From: Antedon bifida
Taxonomy: Eukaryota; Echinodermata; Crinoidea; Comatulida; Antedonidae
NCBI GenBank assembly: GCA_963402885.1
Contig: OY727094.1
Location: forward strand, 9,984,501 to 10,048,500
DNA: 64,000 nt
Reading direction: 5' to 3'
Of this stretch, positions 44,650 to 63,607 are shown one piece after another. Positions within the stretch are counted from its first letter, which is position 1. Each line of letters begins with the position of its first letter. The notes under the pieces were generated by a model. The model saw only the letters and a list, made by a program, of their open reading frames with translations, was not told the origin of the DNA and did no database searches. Made by a program: the position numbers and the translations under genes.

Positions 44650-46080
44650 TCACAAAAATGGGACAATAAATACTAGGGTATATTAAAATGTTGCAACAGA
44701 TTAGAAAATACGACAGTTTTATGCTATGACCTACAGTAGATAAACACCTACATTCTTCACGAGGAGACCTCATGAAGGATCTTATTTCATGAATAATACG
44801 ATTTGATTGGCTAGTTTTCAAGGCTTTGACCACTGAACATTCATTTGTTCAAATTTGAAACTGATGTCTCCTTGCTTGCACAGGACTGTGGAGTAAGCAG
44901 TGAAAAGAGTTGAAATTTCATGGTAAAAATGGCTCAACATTATGTAATAGGTAAGTCATAATCTGTACTTCTAGGCTTGGCCCACTTTAGTATTAGCCCG
45001 AGTATGCCAAGGCCAAGCATCTGTTAATCTTCTTAACTCATGTTCAGTTACTACCAGGTACATTTGTACAATTCTATCTATCAAGAAGTGGTTCAGACTA
45101 GCCACTTATTCAGTATTAAAACAACTATTTTTTAATGTATGAACTGTAATGTTTTGATGACAATAAATATATCACCATAGTTGACGAATTAATAAGATAA
45201 GCATCACACTTGATAGATTGTATAGTTGGTTGAAGATAAAAATGTAATTTAATGTTGTGAATAATAATGACGTGATATATTATTATATTTCTATTTCCGA
45301 CATCGGTAGTCTATCATTACATGGCATCAAATGAAAACCTTTCTTGTAAACTGGAAAACTGTTATCATCATCGTCAAGTAACCTGTAACCCCTTAAAAGC
45401 ATGTGCGGATTCAAACGTACAAAATCATATTGATGTACAGTACTACCGACTGTGATAACAAAGGTAATCACTTTTGTCAGTTATTTCATGTTATATATAG
45501 TTACATTTTTCTATATGTTTACTCTTCTAATTATTACTTTTGTTATTATAGTTAACAATTAGTTCTATTTCACCAATTTCAACACTTTAATGTACAAAAT
45601 CTGTTACTAATGAATTTCTATTTGACAAGAATAATTAGCAAACTACAGAATTATCAAACAAAACATTTTAACTCCACAGACTGGACCACTGATATAGTTG
45701 GATTGAAGAGGAGCCATGTACAAGAAGTTGAAATATAATACAATTGCGAATAATTATAATAATTTAGATACAGCTCAAATCAGCAGTATAGAACTGTAAT
45801 ATATGGTTACTGTGATTTAAAGTTATGGCCTGGCAACAAAGAAAATACTGTACCACGATTATTTTTATATAGTATATAAAATGATTATTCATTATTTTGC
45901 CATGTATTTATATGTTGATGCAGTTTGCATTATAACTGTTTACTTTCTTATTTGTTTTAAAACTTGTCTTTCTTCAATAAAATCTTATCAGATGCCGTAT
46001 ATTTTAGCCATGTGTTGTGTACAGTAGGTGAGGTTCCTAGAAAAATATGCATGCGAATTTTAATCAATGAACGTTTATAC
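44650..46080. other. Interior of the AACGTT element; possible short exons
   Basis: A plus-strand ATGGCTCAACATTATG near 44933 runs into a GTAAGT donor. On the minus strand 45471-45283 an open stretch (TVHQYDFVRLNPH, then LLDDDDNSFPVYKKGF) follows an ACAG acceptor-like site and ends in a stop. An AATAAA lies near 45979. I do not recognise either and cannot join them into a gene. Confidence 0.2.
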
Positions 46081-46119
46081 TATTTAACGGTGACTAGCAA
46101 CGTGTAAAAAATGTCAACA

Positions 46120-46600
46120 ACCAACGTTTTGAAGATTACAAATAGAGTTCAACAAACACTAAAATGATGTTATATGGATGTTAATTTGAACATTAAACTA
46201 ACGTTATTAATAAGGTTTAAAGAACGTCAACAAGGGTCAACATTTTTACGTTAAGGTAACGTTATTTTACAACATCTAAATAACGTTACCATAACTTTCA
46301 ATAAACATTTAAAAATAACGTCATTTAAACATTATTTCGAACCTTCAAACAACGTTATTATTAACGTTTAATGAACGTTTACAAGGGTCAACATTTTGAC
46401 GTCAATCAAACGTTAACTTGTAACATTCAACGTTTAAAAAATCACCTTATTTAAACGTTATTTTAAACCTTCAACAAACGTTACAAAAAACTTTCAAAGA
46501 ACGTTTACAAGGGTCAACATTTTTACGTCAACCTAACGTTAATTTGTAACATTCAAAAAACGTAACAGTAACATTCAAATAACGTTATTTGAACGTTAAA
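46120..46600. repeat. Right AACGTT block, period about 140 bp
   Basis: The word ACAAGGGTCAACATTTT recurs three times (about 46230, 46371, 46506) with AACGTT, ACGTCA and AACATT in between. Confidence 0.75.
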
Positions 46601-46610
46601 TTGTTTGCTA

Positions 46611-47051
46611 GGGGGCTGGGGAGGGGTTGGTCCGTGGCGGTTGTTATCACTACCCGACGGAAGACAAAATGCCATCCAACTAGACCAGAATTTTCCGATC
46701 AGGATAGGAAGCGTTTTCAAGATATAAATGGTCAAAGTTCAAAATTGACCAATTACAACATTGTATTAAATAATGTATCAATATATAAATTTACGAAAAG
46801 GCAAAATTCTGTAAAATCGCGCGTTAGAATGTTTACCAGAGGGTATATAAAGTGTTCGGCTGACCACCTGATGTAACTAAAATTGGATGTAAATTAAATT
46901 GAGTTAAGATAATTTGACAATTACAACGAATTTAGGTTCAACAATTTTCCCCAAATAGGGGTGTTTTCCGATCGTGGTATAGACTGTCTAATGAATGTCT
47001 ATCTAGGCTTGAAAAATACCCGCACATAATAATACAACGATGCTTCCCATT
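46611..47051. other. Short spacer between elements, no gene
   Basis: Begins with the G-rich flank of the AACGTT element. No recognisable feature. Confidence 0.4.
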
Positions 47052-49100
47052 CAGGGGTGGCGCCAGGATCTTTCCGACGCGGGGGCTAAATTCCCCGACT
47101 GGCTATGCGAGTGAAGCGAGCATCACTTGGCTGGGGGCAAGGGGGCCGCCAAGGGCCCCTGGTGGGGGTCCAGGTGGGGGGAATCCCCCGGAAGCAACGC
47201 GTTATAGCGTAATTTGAGGCCGTTTTAATCAGATTTAGGGTAGCCAATTTTTTCAATTTTGTATGGTACATAAATAAAATACTGTGTGAAAAACACATTG
47301 CAAAAGAGGTCCGGTACGATGACTGTGTAAATCCATTCTTTCAAATTTAAAAATGAAGTTTTTAAAGTTCAATATGCCTATCATAGAAAATATACGCGAA
47401 CGTAAAACCTACCCACGGGCCAAGAGGTATATCGTTATAATCGCAGAGACGTAGGCAGGTTGCTGTCTGGGGGTGCGAAAATTGTAAATGCGCGAGATAT
47501 CCATGGTCTGATCTGTAAGAAAATTTTGAAAAATAGAGCTGCTAGGTCCCCGGAAATTACAATTATACATTGATATATAAAACGAAGTTACAAGTCTATC
47601 AGAGAACAAGCCCACCGAGGTTGAGATGGAGCTAAGGACATTTAAACAACTAGAGTTGTTAGGTCCCCGGATATTGGATTATAGTATTTCGAAAAAAAGA
47701 AACAAAATATATAAGGCTCCAGGACCAGCCCTACCATTAGGGTTGAGCTGCTAAGAAAATTGTGAAAAATAGACCTGCTAGGTGCCTGGAAATTGCACTT
47801 ATATAGGCCCATATTGATAAATGAAACGAAATTATAAGTCTACAGAACCAGAGCTAAGAAAATTGTCAAAAATAGAGCTGCTAGGTGCCTGGAAATTGCA
47901 CTTATATAGGCCCATATTGATAAATGAAACGAAATTATAAGTCTACAGAACCAGAGCTAAGAAAATTGTCAAAAATAGAGCTGCTAGGTCCCCTGAAAAC
48001 ATTGAAATATGAAACGAAATTATAGGTCCAGCCCACCATGGTTGGGGTGGAGCTAAGAACATTCTGAAAAATAGAGTTGCTAGGTCCCGGAAATTTAACT
48101 TATTATACTTCGAAGCATAAAACAAGATATATACCGGTACGTCTCCAGAACCAGCCCTACCATGGATATAAAAAAAATTGTAAAAATAGAGCTCTAGGTT
48201 CAATGCACTGACTGTATATTGTACATCGAAATATGAAACAAAATGTACGGTAAGTATACATGACCAGCTCTATAATTGGGGACGGTTGAGCTAAGACAAT
48301 TTTGAAAACTAGAGATGCAGGTCTTCAAAAATTACACCTATACTTTAAAAAAATTCAGACATAGAGGCCTAAACAAGTTTCCCTTTTTACCTTTTATTTG
48401 GAGAGGAACGCGTCCACAAGCGTAGACCATTTTCCGTCGGGGAAATTAGTTTATTTCAATTCCCAGATGTGAATCTGGAATTTCGATATACGAGCAGTTC
48501 ATGACATACAGGACATTGGAAATGTAATAACTTAGCTATTATAAGATGTTGGCTAAACGAAAATGGCATGTTTTTTGTTTAGTAATGTAGGCCGAGCCTA
48601 CAGTGAAAAACGTCTATTTCAGGTTCAGGTACCCCACGGTAATCGTAAATTAAAAAATTGAACATACGAACAATAAAATAGATCGCGAAGATAATTCGTA
48701 CCTTTTTGCTGTCGATACACAGTACACGACGCGTCAGTAAACTTCGCCTGGAAAGTAACTACAGTACACATTCTGGTCCCTGGGTGGAACATGATATCAC
48801 GCGTAAACGATTCGTACAAAGGGACACCGCCAGACAAGTGCATACCTATTGTTTATTAGATCGCTGGCAATAATGCATGCATAATAAAGTGTAATAGCCC
48901 TCCGACGTACTTAACAAAAATGGAACTTCGCGGTTTTCTAGTGGCTGAAGCTACGAAGTGAACGCGAATGATTTTTACTTTATATTATATTCCCCGACTC
49001 GCGTTTCCCGACGTGGGGGCTAGGCTCCCCGTCGAGGGGGCTACAGCCCCCGTATCCCCCCCCCCCGTATCCCCCCCCCCCTCCGCTGGCGCCACCACTG
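47052..49100. mobile_element. Non-autonomous hAT-type element, 2049 bp, perfect 8-bp target duplication
   Basis: Ends CAGGGGTGGCGCCAG and CTGGCGCCACCACTG are inverted. TTCCCATT flanks both sides (47044-47051, 49101-49108). GC-rich subterminal regions (CCCCCG/CGGGGG blocks, poly-C runs near 49060) enclose an AT-rich core. No transposase frame. The core contains a ~103-bp tandem array. Confidence 0.9.
47744..48060. repeat. ~103-bp tandem repeat inside the hAT-type element
   Basis: Units starting near 47744, 47850 and 47953 share CTAAGAAAATTGT, AATAGAGCTGCTAGGT and ATGAAACGAAATTATA. Weaker related units extend from about 47470 to 48330. The second unit is almost identical to the first. Confidence 0.8.
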
Positions 49101-49108
49101 TTCCCATT

Positions 49109-49828
49109 TACCTATCTCCTTCTACGACAATTGTTTTTAATAGCTGAAAACCGGGTGAACAGCTCGAGTGCAGCATCATAATGTTGAAGCGAAGCGAGCG
49201 TACCACCTAACCCAAATTTATTTAAGCACAATTTGGTCTTTTATTACATTATTATGACTAGATGGTACCATCTAGGTCGTGCCCACCGGATGGTTCTCGA
49301 ATACATAGTAATTTCAGCGTTAAATAACTGGCGTTTTCAAATACGTACCATAGGACAATTATACATGTCGTTTACTGGAACGAATAAATAGACACGGTGA
49401 TGTATGTACTCAACTAGAATGAGCACACTGGGAATCAATTACTTCCGAAAGTGAAACTTGTCAAAAAATGAGACCAATTGTTTGAGTCAAATTTAAACAA
49501 ACTTAATTTGTGTTTTGTAGGCCTATGTAATTAGGATTGAGGTATGGGGAAGAGATTTGGTAATTAGAAGGGGTAAAAAAACTCGGTTTCATTCCCAAAG
49601 CATTACCCAATCTTTGTTTTATTTTGATGTTTTGCTTTTTATTTTGTGGATAATCTAATTTTGTGCGAGGTTTTGTTTACTCTCCGGATGAAAATTTGAA
49701 CCTAGGCGCATAGGTAGCCCTGTTGTGTTGGGAATACGTACGTAGTGAGCCGCCTGCAGGTGGTGTGCTTGTCACTCATACTTGACCTTGCGTCGGCCTA
49801 ACATAAATCGGTCATTTCAACCCGAACG
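49109..49828. other. Intergenic, no gene seen
   Basis: Includes the perfect palindrome AGATGGTACCATCT near 49260. Otherwise featureless; may hold the 5' UTR of the LINE that follows. Confidence 0.4.
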
Positions 49829-51495
49829 ATGATTTGCTATACTCGAAATGAAATTTTACTTCTTTCTTCTACATGCGAGAGTAAAATACTGAACGATTAT
49901 TGCTGTAAAACTCTAATAGAAAATGGAATATTTCGTAATGGAAACGAACCTGATATATGGCAAGGAAAAGGTGTCATTAAAAGCCGTAGACGTCACCGAG
50001 GACGTCGCGGTGGCCGTAAAATGAGGAAAACAATTGATACTTTGATTACAAACCGTTCAGTTAGACTAAATAAATCAAGAAGCGTCAATCAATCTAACCT
50101 GATTCCAGTCTCAATCTTAGCTAATTAATAAGATTAATAATAAGGTGACGAAATTCCAATTTCCCACTTTTCTATTTACGAATCCATGTTCTATTTGTAA
50201 TAAAATGGAAGACCTTCAGGTAACACTGGAACATAATAACATTCAAGTTTGTTCACTTGCGGAAACATGGTTTAATGGAGACTATATTTGCAAGGTCAGT
50301 GACTATAATATTTTCTATAAGAGCCGCACAAATACCAGAGGAGGAGGTATAGCAACCTACGTCCACAACAGCATTCCTTCTGATGACGAACTAGAATGTG
50401 TTTGGGTCAAATTACAGCCTTATAAGCTTCCCCGTGAAGTTTCTGAAATATATGTGTGTACCATTTATTGTAGCCCTAATCAAAACAAAGACCATCAACG
50501 TGACCTCTTAAACCATCTTAGAAATTCGATTGATACTATTCGTTCAAGGAGAAATTTAGCAAAAGTCATTATTGCTGGGGATTTCAACAGTGTTGATATC
50601 TCCCCTCTAATTAAACATGTCGTTGATTTTCACCAAGTTGTTAAAGATAAAACCAGAGGAGACAACATTCTTGATCTCATAATTTATCGGACCTTAAAGA
50701 TTTTTATATGACTCCTATAATTCAAGCCCCACTTAGAAAAAGTGATTACAATGTCATTATTTGGAAACCGCTGAACTCCATTAAGTGTAATGGTAAAATG
50801 GTTACAAAGATTTTTAAGCCTTGTACTGATTCGTCGATGAGAAGTTTCGGAAACTGGATTACCAAATTTGACTGGTCGCAGGTCTATAGTATAAAAAATG
50901 TAGATGATAAAGTGAATATAATGAACGATACCCTCACCACCGCGTACAACAAGTTTTTTCCTACCAAACATTTGCGAGTTTATTCTACCGATAGACCTTG
51001 GATTACTCCATACATTAAGAAACTGATCAGGTATAGACAAACTGCTTTTAGGAAGAAAAAACATGAACGTTACAAAACACTTAGAAATAAGGTAATTTGG
51101 GAAATAAAGGAGAAGTACTATCGTTATAAAGTAAAAACGCTTGAGGTGAGCAATACCCGTAAATGGTACGACAAATTGAAGCAGATTTGTGGTAAGCGAA
51201 AAGACAAACCAAAAATTGCATTTGATAATCCTTTACCGATCCCAGATTCCGTTGCCTCTAAACAAATTAATGAACACCTCGCAAAAATTTGTCGTGAACT
51301 GGATCCTCTCAAACTTGATGAATTGCCTACATACCTCCCACCTGAGGGTCAACCGCCACAGTCCAACAACAATTATTAAAAGTGTAGATTAATAAATCAG
51401 TTCCACCTGGAGAAATTCCACCAGTTATCATCAAGGAACTTACACCTGAAATAGCAGAGCCCCTAACGCATATATTTAATTCTTCTTTGAAAGAG
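49829..51495 (+). mobile_element. Non-LTR retrotransposon, 5' portion with endonuclease, truncated by an insertion
   Basis: A 99-codon frame (49829-50128) carries the basic run RRRHRGRRGGRK. The next frame (50145-50711) is an APE-type endonuclease with AETW, a GGGIA block, GDFN and DNILDL. A frameshift near 50700 leads to 50708-51379 (DRPWITPYIKKLI linker). After another frame change near 51380 the start of RT appears (SVPPGEIPPVII, SSLKEQG) and stops at 51495, where a hAT-type end begins. L2/CR1-type; relatively well preserved but dead. Confidence 0.8.
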
Positions 51496-52300
51496 CAGGG
51501 GCGGTCGCAGGACAATTTTAAGAGGGTTGCCCAAAGACTCCAGGGCTGTAGACACTGGGTATTTGAACAAGCAAATGGTTAAATGACACCCCTAAATGGC
51601 CGCAAATGGTACTCTCGCGGGTACAATTCATGATAAATTGCAGTTCACTCTATAGTGCGCTAGCAAACAGATGATTGTAGCCTATATTATTCCGCCGGTA
51701 ATAAAACATACGCGACTAACATTAACAATATTATAGGATAACATGTTTTTTCGTTCAATGCAAACGTCACGTCGAAGTCCTCGATGAAAGTACTTCTGGT
51801 ACGGTAATACATTCTAATAACTGTACTCAATTAATGTAAATTAATTATCAATTAATAATTTTTAAAAGTTATACAAAAAATATGAAGCTGCTATATAAAT
51901 ATTGAGCAAAAACATTGTATTATTTTGAATTAAATGCTAAATAAAGTCCGATGTTAAATCAACAATTTCCAAAATTCATTTTTATTTATCCACTAAAACT
52001 TTACAAATGTGTGGTTTAAACCACACTACAAAAAAAAAACAAAGAAAGTAATGATAGGATATTGCAGAAAGAAGCAAACTTTGCTCTGCTACCGGTATAA
52101 CAGGTTTCAAATTTCGGAACTCCATAAATTACTACGGAAATTCGGCCTAATATTTACGGATGTACGGAAGTGAAGATAAATAGGGTACTACACGCATCGG
52201 AAATACAAAACTATACGCACAATTATGATTTGGCCTAAAAAATGGCCTTAGATTATGGAAAACACCCGGCAAAACGCAATAATTATGGACTAATCAATTA
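51496..52300. mobile_element. hAT-type element remnant, copy 2 of the dispersed family
   Basis: Starts CAGGGGCGGTCGCAGGA inside the LINE frame. Shares blocks with 31852-32510 (left part) and, in its right part (51860-52290), with 55160-55430: ATGAAGCTGCT, TTGTATTATTTTGAAT, TTTATCCACTA, AAATTATGGAAAA. No coding sequence. Confidence 0.5.
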
Positions 52301-52388
52301 ATAGCCTTGGCATTATGCCTAATATTTAAAAGGAATGAATATAGGCTATATTTCGTTTGTCGATAATTTGTTGACGCAAAGTTCATGT

Positions 52389-54307
52389 GGTGTCTGATCA
52401 TTTCGGCCGCCAGTCATTTCGGCCGCCGGATATGGAATTGCCAAATTCATGAAACGCCAAAAAGGACAAAATATGTATCGTTCATTTCGGCCGCCAGAAT
52501 TGTAATTATTGTTGCATATGTATGACACGCCATATGTGTTAACATGTTAATATAAAGCCGAATCGGCGGTCTTCAATTCCAGAAACAGCAGCGATATTTA
52601 TGGCGTGCACATTGTCACCACAACAGTGAGTATTAATGATATTTTCAGCAAACATTTATAATGTAAGAATGTTTATTATACCTAATACAATTTAATTTAC
52701 AGGTGCCAAGAAGTATGTGTGCTTTTTGAAAATAAAGTGGTTTATTATTTAAATGTCGGAAATTAATTTAGATATTTTAACAAATATTTACCAGTATTGA
52801 TACTTCATTATTATTAATTCTTCAATATCAATCTAATCTTTTTGCTGTTTTATACCATATACGATTCATAGGTACGTACCCTCACTGTCAAACAGATACC
52901 GGTAAATTTTAACTCAAGTGCTTACAAAAATGAAACAAATAAAATTGAAAAACATTAAAACTAGTGTCTCTTATAAATACAGTACTTGGTATTCATCAGC
53001 TACTTGTTGTGAATGATTGCGGTAAGACACTATAGCCTAAATTAAGCCTTATATTATACATTCCAACTGTTAAACGCTTTCGCCGGCAGGATTGCTCGCT
53101 TTTCGAAATACAGTATAAAAAACAATCTCATTTGCCAACTGATACGTAGCCCTAAACCAGTTTTACTTTAAAATGTATAGCTTTTGTTTTATATAGAAAC
53201 AAAACGTCACCATTTACATAAAAGGGGGAATCCCGGGTTTTTTAGTTTTAGCGGCAGCGCGTGCATGGCACGCGTGTAGCTCAATAAATACGGCCGTTTC
53301 CGCAGCCAAAACAAAATATCGGTTAATTGTTCAACCAATAAAAGTGCGCATGATCAGTCATTACCAAACAACCAGATGCCCAATCACATTGCAACAATTT
53401 GTCCTTCACGTCAAAGGTTAACAATTATCGCATTTATCCGATAATTATCTGATTTGAATGAGAAAAAATAAGAATCTCCGCGTAATTGATCGAACCCTCT
53501 TCCTTGGATATTTGGTCAAACTACTACAAATAAACAATTCATCGCGCGTCATCGCAAGTTTATTGAAATTGAATATACAAAAGGAAGACCACATTATATA
53601 AAAAAAGATACGCCTACTTGTTTAGCGCATATTAACTGTTTAGCGTCGGATTTTTTGGTTTTTTTAATCAAATATTTTATGACGAAATGCGTCCGAAAAT
53701 GACAAAGAAAAATCCCCTCAGATATGTACGGTTATTGTTAGTGGCGGTTTCAAAGATCATTTGTGTGTACTAAGGTATTATTAAAACCAAGGCACTAATG
53801 TTTGATGAGCCTTGTAAATCTCATCCTAGGGCATTTTGTTTGAAAATTATAAATGAAAATTCCCTTATATATCGCAAAGCTATCATTTGTTTTAATAAGA
53901 AGGAGGTGATGATGAAGTTTGTTTTATGTGCCAGTCAATAACACTTTTTAACATTTATTATATTCATAAAGAAACAGATTTTCACAAAGCACACGTATCT
54001 TCGGGACCTGTACTCTGTAAAAGAAAAAAAATGAAAAAATGTAATCAATATTCATTTTGACCAAAATATTCAGACGGTAAAATAAAATAACTTTAAATCT
54101 AAAAAAAAACTGTATTTAGCCCATTATTACAACTGATCTCTGGTTTAAATTACCCATGGATTAAAGAATTATTCCTTAATCCATGAATTACCATAGTTCT
54201 CTCTGTGGCGTTCCATAGACTTGGTAAAGTTATTTTTTTTTACTGTAATACTGTACAGTTATTTCAATTTGGCGCGCCATACCTGGCGGCCGAAATGCAC
54301 TGTGACC
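52389..54307. mobile_element. Unclassified 1.9-kb DNA element with CATTTCGGCCGCCAG ends and 8-bp target duplication
   Basis: GTTCATGT flanks both sides (52381-52388, 54308-54315). The 25-bp ends GGT(N7)CATTTCGGCCGCCAG are inverted, and the CATTTCGGCCGCC motif is repeated at 52399, 52415 and 52483 on the left. The interior is AT-rich without a recognised frame. It has a CG-rich stretch near 53240-53300 and a hairpin at about 54153-54186 (CATGGATTAA against TTAATCCATG). The duplication length fits hAT or P-type, but the termini do not look like CAG...CTG. Confidence 0.75.
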
Positions 54308-54315
54308 GTTCATGT

Positions 54316-55040
54316 GACTGCTTGATCCAGGTAATCTGTGATGGCGCTAGTAACACTGCTATGCGTGGGTAATTTGTGAATGACGTAGTAGGCTACATAC
54401 ACGAGCCTAGTAGATAGGTAGGGAAGATCTGTACTGCCGTTCATTGCGAGAGGAGGGGGAATTCCGGTAATGTGTCATGATAATGTAACAAGCCAGAGAT
54501 GAAATAAAATCACAGATACATTTATCGTTGTTTTAGTCGTCGTCAGAAGTTTATCGACCGACATCTATTTATTTTTTTGTGACAATTAAAGTTGAATATA
54601 CAGTATATATATATTTCTCATGTGCAGTAGAGCGTTTCTTTGATTGAATAATTTTGTTTGTATTATAACACAAGTTCATTTTGGATTTTCAGTAAATTAC
54701 CAATGGTTTATTCAATGTCAACACTGTAACTAATTCCTCACTATTCAATCAAAATGTTATTATTATACTATATTGTTGAAAAATGGATTGCGTGATATGA
54801 AAATGGATTGATAGTAAAACGCAACAAAGATACGTTCTTGTCTGGTTATAAGGTATTCAAGCGGAAAATTATTTTTGTAGTGTTCCATTAAATTCAAAAT
54901 AAATGTTATTACAAAGAAGTATATTGGTTGTGAAGGTCGTTAAATTCGTTGGCGCCAACATTACTTCTTTTACCAACTTTACCAATTAAGCTAACATCAA
55001 AACATTCAACAATGATAAAATGCCCTGCAACTCTGTAACT
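54316..55040. other. AT-rich spacer, no gene
   Basis: Nothing recognisable beyond simple A/T runs. Confidence 0.45.
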
Positions 55041-55430
55041 AAGCCTATTCTATCAAGTTCCAGGTCCGGACCCCCCTCCCCCATCTCCCCTAAATGTTAA
55101 AGGTGCCCTCTTTTAGAGAAACACACTAAATACAATTTTTTTTGCGTCAGTTAGACAAAAAAAATATGAAGCTGCTGCTATAAATATTGAGGAAAAAGTT
55201 TAAATTGTATTATTTTGAATGAAATGCTAAATAAGTCAGAAGTTAATTAAAACCACAATTTTCAAAATTCATTTTCATTTATCCACTATAAACTGTACAA
55301 TAAAAAAAATATAAAATAAAGAAATTGATTAAAGGAAATTTGCAGAAGGAACGGGAAAAACAAAACTATACTATAATATCATTTGGCCTTAAATTATGGA
55401 AAATACGCAATAATTGAACATAAATGAACA
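55040..55430. mobile_element. Fragment of the dispersed family seen at 51860-52290
   Basis: Direct repeat of 51860-52290 with many small differences: ATGAAGCTGCT, ATATTGAG, AATGCTAAATAA, TTTATCCACTA, ATGGAAAATACGCAATAATT. No ends could be defined. Confidence 0.55.
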
Positions 55431-55559
55431 AATCGACGACCCATATGACGGGTTTTTCCCGAACACAGAGTGTGTTGGCCTCCTTTCATACCTCTCATCA
55501 GGAGAGAGTGTTCTGACCTCGCGAAGCGTATCTTTGCCCCGCTATTCAGATAGATAACC

Positions 55560-56360
55560 GTAAGAATACTCGTGTCACACAATCTTAGTTATAGAACAGC
55601 ATTTATTCACGCCGATACTCTACGACGATCGATACACAAACGCCGATACGTAAAACTGTAAGAATACTCGTGTCACACAATCTTAGTTATAGAACAGCAT
55701 TTATTCACGCCGATACTCTACGACGATCGATACACAAACGCCGATACGTAAAACTGCATCTGATGTACGATACGGTATCATATGGTAAACTGTAAAAAAT
55801 AACAAAACAACAATTACAATTAAGTGCAAAGGGCGCCCTCATGACAGCCTCAAACTCACTCAAGATACAGAGCTAACTTATCAACAATAAATTATTAAAT
55901 TGTTAAATCAAACAAAACAACGGTAGGAGACAGCGCCCTCAACTCCGGCTGTCCCCACGTACCACGATGCAGTCGAACGCATCCACACATAAAACAAGGC
56001 CTAGCAAACGGGCTAGCGAAATGACGTACGCCTAGGGCAACGTCCCAATACGGGCGAGAACACATAGCTCTTGAACTCCCTTCACACCCGCCTAAACACA
56101 GGCTGCGACGTACAATGTACGTTTATAGGCTAACTAATCACAATATAATTTATAAATATCAACAATCCGGAGTACGGTATAATTATGGAAATGATGATCT
56201 TACTTACAAGAGCTGTACTCTACAAACAGTCTACATAAAGATGATTCAATCATAAGTTTTCTCGAACTAATGCTAATAATGTTATATCATCATGGCGACA
56301 AAGGGTTGCCACGAAAGTAATAAACTTTGCCCAAATTCAAAAGAAAATAAGCATCACACT
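55560..56360 (-). mobile_element. BEL/Pao 3' LTR with internal 98-bp tandem duplication
   Basis: On the minus strand a purine-rich GACGGGGAG is followed by TGTGATGCTT near 56360, fitting a polypurine tract and LTR start just downstream of the BEL coding remnant. AATAAA on the minus strand lies within each 98-bp unit (55560-55657 and 55658-55755). The outer end is uncertain (about 55470-55560), and there is no 5' LTR to compare with. Confidence 0.5.
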
Positions 56361-56470
56361 CCCCGTCTGGTGTCTTAATGACACCACAAACTATAACATG
56401 TTAAAAGTCCAAACATCATATACATTAAACAAAGAAACTCTTAAGGAGTCAATAACAATTTCTCAACGTA

Positions 56471-56800
56471 TTAGTGATCAGATTCGACGAGCATCACAAG
56501 ATCATGAATCGGTCTGCAATAGCTCTTCCCATTGGTTGACACACGCACACTAACTTGCCGGACACAACCATCGGCTCCTTCAAACACCTTGTCCACTATA
56601 GCCATTGGCCACTGGTTACGCTTGACATTCTTATCCCGCAACATCACTATGTCACCATCTCTAACGTTTCTTTCCTGTACATTCCATTTGCGACGTAGTT
56701 GAAGTGTATTTAAGTATTGGATCTGCCATCTCTTCCAAAATTGCTCTGCCCCATTATCTGCACCAATCTCCACTGGGCTTGTGACGGTTTCGTTAACTGT
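56471..56800 (-). pseudogene. BEL/Pao polyprotein C-terminal fragment (DUF5641-type)
   Basis: The minus-strand frame contains FWKRWQIQYL, RRKWNV, VRDGDIVMLRDK, RNQWPMAIVDKVFEG and VRQVSVRV, the characteristic segment after the integrase in BEL/Pao retrotransposons, ending with a stop at 56471. Everything upstream (gag, protease, RT, integrase) is missing. At about 56800 the coding sequence passes into the duplicated CCDC157 upstream DNA read antisense, so the first ~20 codons of the open frame are not BEL sequence. Confidence 0.85.
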
Positions 56801-56802
56801 AA

Positions 56803-63607
<6,805 letters not shown>

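Larger units (their letters stand above)
39668..46610. mobile_element. AACGTT-repeat DNA element, split by a nested transposon
   Basis: Short inverted ends (CAGCAAACA at 39668, TGTTTGCTA ending 46610) flanked by G5 on both sides are consistent with target duplication. Just inside both ends the sequence is packed with AACGTT. The left end (TAACGTTTATCTAACGTTA) is interrupted at 39698 by a 3966-bp transposon and resumes at 43664. Without the insert the element is about 3 kb: a left repeat block (~43700-44480), an interior (~44650-46080) and a right block (~46120-46600). Superfamily unknown. Confidence 0.5.

Noticed and set aside
46553-46735. 60-codon minus-strand frame with LPSGS, considered as the missing RT part of the LINE at 39058-39665
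   Set aside because: No further RT landmarks follow and the frame overlaps the AACGTT array.
49260-49273. Perfect palindrome AGATGGTACCATCT
   Set aside because: Short and isolated; no partner motif or element boundary nearby.
55394-55582. 62-codon minus-strand frame at the outer edge of the BEL/Pao LTR
   Set aside because: No family resemblance and it overlaps the tandem-duplicated LTR.
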